Positions 1-5,485 of a DNA stretch of 5,485 nucleotides are shown piece by piece. The notes beneath the pieces were generated by a model. The model was not told where the DNA came from, did no database searches, and saw only the letters and a list, made by a program, of their open reading frames with translations. Every line of letters begins with the position of its first letter. The stretch's first letter is position 1. The stretch lies in assembly GCA_030635005.1 (NCBI GenBank), contig DAOVZS010000145.1:1-5485 (forward strand). The letters run 5' to 3'. This DNA is from Thiomargarita sp. GTDB lineage: Bacteria > Pseudomonadota > Gammaproteobacteria > Beggiatoales > Beggiatoaceae. Both the position numbers and the translations under genes were made by a program.

Positions 1-187
1 AAGTAAATAATCCACGTGCCAAACCAGATTGATTGGTTGCAATGACGACACGATATCCAGATTGGTTTAGACGTGCAATGGCTTCGAGACTCCCTGGAAT
101 AGCTTGCCATTCTTGAGGAGATTTAATATATTCATCAGAATCGTAATTAATGACTCCATCTCTATCCAGTATGACCAGTTTTGGCAT
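1..187 (-). CDS. gmhB: D-glycero-D-manno-heptose 1,7-bisphosphate 7-phosphatase, N-terminal part (runs off left edge)
   Basis: Only the first 62 codons are in the window; the gene continues beyond base 1. It starts with ATG at 187 (MPKLVILDRDGVIN). The HAD-superfamily motif I, DRDGVIN, lies at residues 8-14, with Asp8 as the expected nucleophile and Asp10 as the expected general acid. Motif II is in IATNQSGLARG (residues 49-59), the segment typical of GmhB and of the related HisB phosphatase domain. In the family, GmhB removes the 7-phosphate of heptose 1,7-bisphosphate in the cytoplasm, a step towards ADP-heptose for the LPS inner core. The start lies 3 nt after the glyS stop and has no clear Shine-Dalgarno sequence, so translation is probably coupled to glyS. 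A gmhB gene directly after glyS fits the gene order I recall from pseudomonads. The zinc-binding cysteine loop that would separate GmhB from histidinol phosphatase is outside the window, so the HisB-N alternative is not fully excluded. Confidence 0.88.
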   Translation of the reverse strand, partial: MPKLVILDRDGVINYDSDEYIKSPQEWQAIPGSLEAIARLNQSGYRVVIATNQSGLARGLFT

Positions 188-190
188 ATT

Positions 191-2254
191 CTATTGTTCA
201 TCAGTCAGTTGCAAGTGCGAAATATCGGCAACTTGTAAAAATAAATGGCGTAGTTTTTGTAAAAAGGCTAAACGGTTAACACGCTGTACCTGATCTTTAT
301 CCATCACCATCACATCCTTAAAAAACTGATCAACTGTTTGGCGTAAACTGGCTAATTGTTTCAAAGCACTGGGATAATCACCCTGTTTGACTAAGGGGAT
401 CAAGTATTCTCTCACGGTTTCCATTTCTTGATATAAACGTGTTTCTGTGGCATGTTGAAACAGACTGGGATTGGGTTCAGAAGGAAACGTGTCTTTGGCT
501 TTTTTCAATAGATTATGAATACGCTTATTAGCACTGGCTAAACTGATCATATCAGGTAAATCACGAAACGCATCAACACCGCGAATACGTTGATCAATAT
601 CTAAGGGCGAAGTGGGGCGACAGACTAAGACAGCCTCAATACTATCAAGGTGAAAACCTTGATCTTGATAATAACCGCGCAAACGTTCTAACATAAAATC
701 AAAGACTTGCGTACTGGTACGTGCTTTTGGAGTATCAGCACGTTCTAATAATTGATGGATATTTAAGGGTAATTTACATTCAATAATAATACGTAATACG
801 CTAATAGCAGCACGGCGTAAGCCAAAAGGATCTTTATCACCCGTGGGGATTTGTCCAATTCCAAAAATACTGATTAAAGTATCCAATTTATCTGCAATAG
901 ATAAGGCTTGTCCTAAAGTTGTTTTGGGCAGGGTATCTCCCCAAAAACGGGGCAGATATTGTTCATGTAATGCAGTGGCAATACGTGCATCTTCCTGATC
1001 ATGGCGTGCGTAATATTCACCCATGATGCCTTGTAATTCAGGAAATTCTCCCACCATATCACTCATTAAATCACACTTAGATAAGTGTGCAGCCCGAATA
1101 CCCAGTGACGCATCTGCACCTAAGGCTTGTGCAATAAATCCAGATAATGTCGCCACTCGCATAGATTTGTCATATAAACTGCCTAATTTTTTCTGGAAAA
1201 TGACCGTTTTTAAGGATTCTAAACGACTTTCTAAAGATTTTTTGCAATCCTGCTCCCAAAAAAACGCTGCATCGCTTAAACGAGGACGAATCACGCGTTC
1301 ATTACCCGCCCGTACTACGTCAATTTGTTTACTCTCAATATTACTGACAGTTACGAAACGGGGTAATAATCGTCCTTCTGAATTTACCACATGAAAACAT
1401 TTTTGATGGTTTTTCAACGCTGCAATGATGGCTTCAGGAGGAATTTTAAGAAATTTTTCATCAAATGCGCCCATAATGGCGACAGGCCATTCTACCAATC
1501 CAGTGACTTCATCCAATAAGGCATCATCAATCACGGCCTTATCATCTGATATTTCTTCTACTAAAACAAGCACTTGTTCGCGTCGTGTCGCAAAGCTAGG
1601 AATAATATGACCTTGTTTTTCTAACAGCTGTGCGTAATGACTGGCATTATCAATACTGATCTGTTCAGGATGATGAAAACGATGTCCTTGTGTGTGACGT
1701 CCACTGTTTACCCCGAGAATATTCGCTTCAATCACCTCTTCACCCAATAACATCACCAGCCAATATACGGGACGTACAAATTCAAAATCCGAATCTCCCC
1801 AGCGCATCCGTTTCGGAATCGGTAGGCTGGCTAAGGCTGTTTCAAGGATTTTAGGTATTAAACTGGCAGTAGTTTGTCCAGATTGTATGCGACGATATTG
1901 CAACCAAGAACCTTGTTTTAATTCTAAACGACCCAAATCCTCAACATCTACGCCACAAGAACGTGCAAATCCCAAAGCCGCTTTAGTCGGTTGCCCCTCT
2001 TCGTTAAAAGAAACGGTCACATCAGGACCCCGTCTCACGATTTCACGATCAGCTTGTAGGGTAGCTACCCCTTTAATTACCACCGCTAAACGCCGAGGCG
2101 TTGCAAATGGAGTGGCCACTTGATAACGCAATTGGTGTTGTTCTAATCCCCGACAAATACCTGATGATAATGCTTCTGATAGTTGTTGCAAGGATTTTGG
2201 AGGTAATTCTGCAGTGCCAATTTCGATTAATAAATCGCGGGATTCACACATCAT
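191..2254 (-). CDS. glyS: Glycine--tRNA ligase beta subunit
   Basis: This is the beta subunit of the bacterial alpha2beta2 glycyl-tRNA synthetase, which binds tRNA-Gly while the alpha subunit carries the aminoacylation site. With the chosen start it has 687 residues, almost the length of E. coli GlyS (689). Family landmarks run in order: IEIGTAELPPKSL (10-22), LPIPKRMRWG (144-153), FVRPV (159-163), GHRF (190-193), LVEWPV (253-258), KCDLM (393-397) and YARHD (415-419) in the HD-like region, GDKDPFGLRRAA (472-483), ANKRI (575-579), and a C-terminal DALR-type anticodon-binding region ending near LRHLFLQVADIS (668-679). The frame stays open up to a TTG at 2260, but an AAGGAAG at 2267-2261 touches that TTG and is well spaced for the ATG at 2254. 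A second ATG at 2251 is possible. The gene overlaps the glyQ end by 11 nt. The stop is TAG at 193-191. No frameshift or missing block is seen. Confidence 0.97.
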   Translation of the reverse strand: MMCESRDLLIEIGTAELPPKSLQQLSEALSSGICRGLEQHQLRYQVATPFATPRRLAVVIKGVATLQADREIVRRGPDVTVSFNEEGQPTKAALGFARSCGVDVEDLGRLELKQGSWLQYRRIQSGQTTASLIPKILETALASLPIPKRMRWGDSDFEFVRPVYWLVMLLGEEVIEANILGVNSGRHTQGHRFHHPEQISIDNASHYAQLLEKQGHIIPSFATRREQVLVLVEEISDDKAVIDDALLDEVTGLVEWPVAIMGAFDEKFLKIPPEAIIAALKNHQKCFHVVNSEGRLLPRFVTVSNIESKQIDVVRAGNERVIRPRLSDAAFFWEQDCKKSLESRLESLKTVIFQKKLGSLYDKSMRVATLSGFIAQALGADASLGIRAAHLSKCDLMSDMVGEFPELQGIMGEYYARHDQEDARIATALHEQYLPRFWGDTLPKTTLGQALSIADKLDTLISIFGIGQIPTGDKDPFGLRRAAISVLRIIIECKLPLNIHQLLERADTPKARTSTQVFDFMLERLRGYYQDQGFHLDSIEAVLVCRPTSPLDIDQRIRGVDAFRDLPDMISLASANKRIHNLLKKAKDTFPSEPNPSLFQHATETRLYQEMETVREYLIPLVKQGDYPSALKQLASLRQTVDQFFKDVMVMDKDQVQRVNRLAFLQKLRHLFLQVADISHLQLTDEQ

Positions 2255-3131
2255 ATTCAACTTCCTTGGTACAAAGTGGAAAATTTAAGGATTCACGACG
2301 CTCATAATACGCACGGGCTACCGCACGGGCGAGCGTACGCACCCGCAAGATATAACGTTGTCGTTCAGTGACAGAAATAGCATGACGTGCATCTAGCAAA
2401 TTAAAGGTATGAGAGGCTTTAAGCATCATTTCATACGCGGGTAATGATAATCCTTTATCAATCAATGATTGGCTTTCTTTTTCATAGACATCAAAAAAAT
2501 GAACACATTCTTTTACAGGCGCATGTTCAAAATTATAAGCGGAGAGTTCGACTTCGTTTTGATGAAAAACATCCCCATAAGTTAATCCTTCTGTCCAAAT
2601 TAAATCAAATACGCTTTCTACGCCTTGCAAATACATGGCAATCCGTTCTAAACCGTAAGTAATTTCTCCCATGACAGGCTTACATTCTAAACCGCCTACT
2701 TGTTGAAAGTAGGTAAATTGTGTCACTTCCATACCATTCAACCACACTTCCCAGCCCAATCCCCAAGCGCCCAGTGTCGGTGATTCCCAATTATCTTCCA
2801 CAAAACGAATATCATGTACTAATGAATCAATACCCAATTGTTTTAAAGAATCAAGATATAATTCTTGAAAATTCAAAGGAGAAGGTTTAATGACAACTTG
2901 AAATTGATAATAGTGTTGTAAACGATTGGGATTTTTCCCATAACGCCCATCTGTGGGACGACGAGAGGGTTGTACATAAGCTGAACGCCACGGTTCTGGT
3001 CCAATCGCACGTAAAAATGTGGCAGGATGGAATGTACCTGCCCCCACTTCCATGTCATACGGTTGTAATAACACGCAGCCTTGTTTGGCCCAATATTCTT
3101 GTAATCTCAGAATTAATGTTTGAAAGGTCAT
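2244..3131 (-). CDS. glyQ: Glycine--tRNA ligase alpha subunit
   Basis: This is the catalytic class II subunit of two-subunit glycyl-tRNA synthetase; it activates glycine with ATP and, with GlyS, charges tRNA-Gly in the cytoplasm. It has 295 residues against about 303 in E. coli. Very conserved blocks are visible: QPYDMEVGAGTFHP (23-36), GPEPWRSAYVQPSRRPTDGR (44-63), NPNRLQHYYQFQVVIKPSP (67-85), HDIRFVEDNWESPTLGAWGL (106-125) and GMEVTQFTYFQQVGGLEC (133-150). The class II motif 3 signature GLER is at 160-163, and TYGDVFHQNEVE (184-195) and ERQRYILRVRTLARAVARAYY (256-276) follow. Compared with E. coli, it lacks about 8 residues at the N-terminus and has a short gap near residue 182. The ATG at 3131 gives MTFQTLILRLQEYW, which aligns with the family start. 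It shares ATGA with the thrB stop and has no recognisable Shine-Dalgarno sequence, so re-initiation after thrB is the likely mode. The stop is TGA at 2246-2244. Confidence 0.98.
   Translation of the reverse strand: MTFQTLILRLQEYWAKQGCVLLQPYDMEVGAGTFHPATFLRAIGPEPWRSAYVQPSRRPTDGRYGKNPNRLQHYYQFQVVIKPSPLNFQELYLDSLKQLGIDSLVHDIRFVEDNWESPTLGAWGLGWEVWLNGMEVTQFTYFQQVGGLECKPVMGEITYGLERIAMYLQGVESVFDLIWTEGLTYGDVFHQNEVELSAYNFEHAPVKECVHFFDVYEKESQSLIDKGLSLPAYEMMLKASHTFNLLDARHAISVTERQRYILRVRTLARAVARAYYERRESLNFPLCTKEVEYDV
2261..2267 (-). promoter_or_regulatory. Shine-Dalgarno sequence of glyS
   Basis: AAGGAAG, read on the minus strand inside the last codons of glyQ, is the best ribosome-binding site in the window. 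Its AGGA core lies 8 nt before the ATG at 2254 and 11 nt before the ATG at 2251. It lies only 2 nt before the TTG at 2260. The spacing therefore favours ATG 2254 over the longer TTG-initiated reading. Confidence 0.7.
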
Positions 3132-4066
3132 ATTAAATTATCAGTTGTTTTGATATGCACTTGTAAAATATTACGAAAATCATCGGGATTTTTAATATGT
3201 GTTATTTCACCAGGGCGTGGAAAATAGAAATCTTGTAAACGTGACAACCAAAATCGTAAGGCTGCAGCCCGTAACATGACTGTCCAAGCCTCATGTTCAA
3301 GCGATGTTAATGCACGATTCTCATGGTATCCTTCAAATATAGCCTGTACTCGTTGTTCATCTAAAGCCCCATCAGGCAAACGACACCAATCATTGACTGT
3401 GACAGCCAGATCATAAAGTAATACATCATTACAGGCATAATAAAAATCAATGATGCCACACAAGGTATCTCCATTAAATAAGGCATTATCACGAAATAAA
3501 TCAGCATGAATCACACCACGTGGCAATACTAACTCTTGATAATGTGCTTGAAAATGTAATTCTGTTTGCAATAAGGTGGCATCCTCTTGAGTCATCATTG
3601 GAAGCACACGATTTGCGGTAATATTCCACCAATGCGGTCCTCGTCCATTGGGGCGATGATAGGAAAAATGAGGACTTTCTACATGTAATTGTCCCAAAGC
3701 ATCGCCAATGGCATAACATTGTATAAGATTGGGTTTTTCAACATCGCTGCCTGATAAGCGTTCCACTATAGCAGCTGGCTTATCATTAAGAACACGTAGA
3801 TAATGTCCCTCTGTATCAGCTAAGGGATGCGCACTTGGAATACGATGTTCGGCACAATACGCCATTAATTCAAGAAAATAGGATAATTCATCAAAGCTAT
3901 GATGTTCAAATAACGTCAATACAAATGCACCAGCAGTGGTTGTGACAAAATAATTAGTATTTTCTATTCCTGCATTAATACCTTGAAAGGACACTAAAGT
4001 CCCTAAGGTATAGTGACGCAAAAAAATTTCAAGCTGATGATGTTCAACACGCGTATAAACGGACAT
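3128..4066 (-). CDS. thrB: Homoserine kinase, APH-fold (Pseudomonas-type ThrB)
   Basis: The predicted enzyme phosphorylates L-homoserine with ATP to O-phosphohomoserine, the step before threonine synthase, in the cytoplasm. The 312-residue protein belongs to the choline/aminoglycoside phosphotransferase fold, not the GHMP kinase family of E. coli ThrB. The N-terminus MSVYTRVEHHQLEIFLRHY matches the start of pseudomonad ThrB as I recall it, which supports ATG 4066. Other landmarks are the nucleotide-binding loop region FQGINAGIENTNYFV (27-41) with FVLTLFE (48-54), and the catalytic loop HADLFRDN (187-194) with Asp189 as probable base and Asn194. The metal-binding Asp207 lies in GIIDFYYAC (204-212), and YDLAVTVNDWC (218-228) and RFWLSRL (271-277) are also characteristic. 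No Shine-Dalgarno sequence is evident before the start. The gene opens the tight thrB-glyQ-glyS-gmhB cluster; its TGA stop overlaps the glyQ ATG by 4 nt. Another APH-family kinase is a less likely alternative. Confidence 0.93.
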   Translation of the reverse strand: MSVYTRVEHHQLEIFLRHYTLGTLVSFQGINAGIENTNYFVTTTAGAFVLTLFEHHSFDELSYFLELMAYCAEHRIPSAHPLADTEGHYLRVLNDKPAAIVERLSGSDVEKPNLIQCYAIGDALGQLHVESPHFSYHRPNGRGPHWWNITANRVLPMMTQEDATLLQTELHFQAHYQELVLPRGVIHADLFRDNALFNGDTLCGIIDFYYACNDVLLYDLAVTVNDWCRLPDGALDEQRVQAIFEGYHENRALTSLEHEAWTVMLRAAALRFWLSRLQDFYFPRPGEITHIKNPDDFRNILQVHIKTTDNLI

Positions 4067-4159
4067 GGATGCAAACGTAAATTTTAAAATTAAAAATAAG
4101 CAATCTTCTATTAATACATATTATATATTATAATACTCATGTAATATACCCTCTCCACA
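4067..4159 (-). other. AT-rich intergenic region between the kinase gene and thrB (leader of thrB operon)
   Basis: These 93 bp separate the kinase stop from the thrB start and are the only real gap between genes in the window. The region is strongly AT-rich, especially 4081-4140. I see no GC-rich hairpin followed by a T-run, so there is no visible intrinsic terminator for the kinase gene. I also see no Shine-Dalgarno sequence in the last 20 nt before the thrB ATG. The last 40 nt before the start are A/U-rich, which can help ribosome binding without a Shine-Dalgarno sequence. Read-through from the kinase gene into thrB remains possible. Confidence 0.6.
4120..4132 (-). promoter_or_regulatory. 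Candidate promoter -10 elements for thrB-glyQ-glyS-gmhB
   Basis: Two perfect TATAAT hexamers on the minus strand, at 4132-4127 and 4125-4120, are separated by one base and lie about 55-65 nt before the thrB start. Either could serve as a sigma-70 -10 box, giving a 5' leader of roughly 45-55 nt. No convincing TTGACA-like -35 box sits about 17 nt upstream of either one: the positions show GAGAGG and TATATT. In such AT-rich DNA, TATAAT also occurs by chance, so this is a candidate only. Confidence 0.35.
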
Positions 4160-5485
4160 TTATTCCAAACTTAGTGGTAAACTCAGCATCACTGCTAAGC
4201 CTTTGTTATGACGATTCCGTAAGGTAATATCTCCGCCATGTGCACGTGCAATATTTCTTGCAATGCTTAATCCTAAGCCTGTGCCCCCAGTGGCACGATT
4301 TCGTGATGTTTCTACACGATAAAAAGGTTCAAATACCATTCCTAATACCTCTTCTGGAATACCGGGACCTTCATCTGTAATGATAATATGTAATTGTTTA
4401 GGCTGTGTTTTTAAGGTGACAACGATATGTGTCGCATATTTATGTGCATTGTCAATAATATTAACCAGACAACGCTTGAGTGCAAGGGGACGTGCGGGAT
4501 AGGGAGGGATGGGCGCTCCTTCTTGAATAGTGACCAAAATCCCCATATCTTCATAATCTGCTTGCAAACTGTCTAGTAAGGCTGAAATATCTAATAATTG
4601 AATATCTTCTTGATTTTCTAAACCCCGCATAAAATCTAAAGTGGCAGCTGTCATGGTTTGCATTTCATCTAAATCTTTGAGAAAACTCGCTCGAATTTTC
4701 TCATCATCTAATTGTTCAACCCGCAAACGTAACCGTGTAATCGGTGTTTTCAAATCATGGGAAATAGCAATCAGTATACGTGTACGATCTTCTAAATACC
4801 GTCTTAAGCGTCTTTGCATTGTATTAAAGGCATATGCAGCACGTCGAACTTCTCTAGGTCCTTTTTCTGGAAGCGGTGCATGTTTTATATCACGACCTAA
4901 CTGTTCAGCGGCTTCTGCCAAAAAGGCTAAAGGTTGTGTCAACCATCGCACTGCTAATAAAGATAACGTCAATACGATCAATAACAAGACTGCTAAAGTG
5001 AGGAATAATCGCCAAGATGTTGTCAAGCCTTGTTCATGTTTAATCAATGGGATATGTTCAAAACCTATCCAATCATTCTTTTGTAAGGCTATTTTAACGA
5101 TAAAATGGGGAATCAAGACTGGAGACGTGGCTGTTTGGTACTCAATAATACATAACAATCGTTTATGCTGGAGTAAATGTTGCTGTAAAATCTTTTTTAA
5201 GGCTATCACAAAAGGTGATAATTTTGTTTGTGATCGACATTCTGTCGTATCTAAAAAAACACGTAAACGCAATGTACTTAAAACTGACAGGAATTTTTCC
5301 TGTTCTTTTGAATTTGCTAAAGAATCGAGTACGTGTACGATTTCAATGATACGCTGTGCTAAGTGTGTTTCTTGAACATGAGATATTTGTTGATGCCTGT
5401 CTTTAAAAAAAATAAGCATACTTAATACTTGTGCTAACATCAAACCTATCAGAAGTACGATGACTAATCGACCAAATAGGGAAGA
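4160..5485 (-). CDS. Two-component sensor histidine kinase, EnvZ-like, 5' end outside window
   Basis: This is a membrane sensor kinase that would autophosphorylate on histidine and pass the phosphate to a response regulator. The reading frame is open to the right edge, giving 441 visible residues; numbering here starts at codon 5485-5483. The visible N-terminus SSLFGRLVIVLLIGLMLAQV is the middle of TM1 (about 4-27). A TTG at 5443 is an internal Leu codon within this segment, not the start. A probable periplasmic sensor of about 125 residues (29-155) follows, then TM2 (about 157-181) and HAMP (about 182-235). The HisKA phosphoacceptor is His243 in ISHDLKTPITRLRLR. The HATPase_c domain shows the N box VNIIDNAHKYA (341-351, Asn346), G1 box DEGPGIP (371-377), F box FEPFYRVE (385-392) and G2 box GTGLGLSIA (401-409). 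All catalytic motifs are intact. The stop is TAA at 4162-4160. The partner regulator is expected upstream, beyond base 5485. The stimulus cannot be inferred. Confidence 0.95.
   Translation of the reverse strand, partial: SSLFGRLVIVLLIGLMLAQVLSMLIFFKDRHQQISHVQETHLAQRIIEIVHVLDSLANSKEQEKFLSVLSTLRLRVFLDTTECRSQTKLSPFVIALKKILQQHLLQHKRLLCIIEYQTATSPVLIPHFIVKIALQKNDWIGFEHIPLIKHEQGLTTSWRLFLTLAVLLLIVLTLSLLAVRWLTQPLAFLAEAAEQLGRDIKHAPLPEKGPREVRRAAYAFNTMQRRLRRYLEDRTRILIAISHDLKTPITRLRLRVEQLDDEKIRASFLKDLDEMQTMTAATLDFMRGLENQEDIQLLDISALLDSLQADYEDMGILVTIQEGAPIPPYPARPLALKRCLVNIIDNAHKYATHIVVTLKTQPKQLHIIITDEGPGIPEEVLGMVFEPFYRVETSRNRATGGTGLGLSIARNIARAHGGDITLRNRHNKGLAVMLSLPLSLE

Noticed and set aside
1238..1264. T and A homopolymer runs (6 and 7 bases) in glyS as possible frameshift sites
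   Set aside because: The GlyS frame reads through in full agreement with the family (AFFWEQD region), so there is no sign of recoding or assembly error.
1023..1394. A 123-codon plus-strand open frame opposite glyS
   Set aside because: It is antisense to a conserved part of GlyS, shows no family motif and has no clear ribosome-binding site; a shadow frame.
1887..2307. Two overlapping plus-strand frames of 78 and 68 codons opposite the glyS start and the glyQ end
   Set aside because: Both are opposite well-conserved coding sequence and their products show no recognisable domain.
2311..2330. Short direct repeat GCACGGGC, twice, 12 bp apart
   Set aside because: It lies in glyQ and encodes the conserved ARAVARAYY helix; the repeat follows from the Ala-Arg codons and is not an independent element.
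4118..4159. Possible hairpin or terminator after the kinase gene
   Set aside because: Only weak AT-only pairings can be drawn, with no GC-rich stem and no following T-run.
4067..4159. Riboswitch or attenuator for threonine or glycine control
   Set aside because: The spacer is too short and AT-rich for a glycine riboswitch, and no leader peptide with clustered Thr, Ile or Gly codons was found.
4641..5375. A 244-codon open frame on the plus strand, antisense to the histidine kinase
   Set aside because: It lies fully inside a gene with every kinase motif intact. Its product is Lys/Arg/Ser/Cys-rich with no recognisable domain, as expected of a complementary-strand shadow.

Overview
The window carries five protein-coding genes, all on the minus strand, so it reads biologically from right to left. 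They are the 3' part of a sensor histidine kinase gene, then thrB, glyQ, glyS and the first 62 codons of gmhB. The plus strand shows no credible gene. No RNA gene, mobile element, CRISPR array or prophage signature is visible.

Organism: a Gram-negative bacterium, most likely a fairly AT-rich gammaproteobacterium (G+C roughly 40% by eye). GlyRS is the bacterial two-subunit (alpha2beta2) form, and both subunits resemble the E. coli proteins closely. The homoserine kinase is the Pseudomonas-type APH-fold enzyme, not the E. coli GHMP-type ThrB. GmhB points to a heptose-containing LPS core. A thiotrichalean-like sulphur bacterium or another low-GC gammaproteobacterium would fit, but I cannot settle the genus from the sequence.

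Layout: positions 5485-4160 hold an EnvZ-type membrane histidine kinase that enters from the right edge; its true start lies outside the window. A 93-bp, very AT-rich spacer (4159-4067) follows and is the only sizeable non-coding stretch; it probably holds the promoter of the next genes. Then come thrB (4066-3128), glyQ (3131-2244), glyS (2254-191) and gmhB (187 to beyond 1). Junctions are tight: thrB/glyQ overlap by 4 nt (ATGA), glyQ/glyS overlap by about 11 nt, and glyS/gmhB are 3 nt apart. This is the architecture of one translationally coupled operon.

Functions: ThrB commits homoserine to threonine, and threonine is one source of glycine. GlyQ and GlyS together charge tRNA-Gly. GmhB makes an intermediate of the ADP-heptose pathway for LPS. 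The kinase is probably an independent two-component gene whose response regulator should lie just off the right edge.

I do not see an undescribed system here. The points worth a second look are modest: the thrB-glyQS-gmhB linkage, the poor Shine-Dalgarno sequences in that operon, two start-codon corrections, the AT-rich leader, and the unidentified sensor domain of the kinase.
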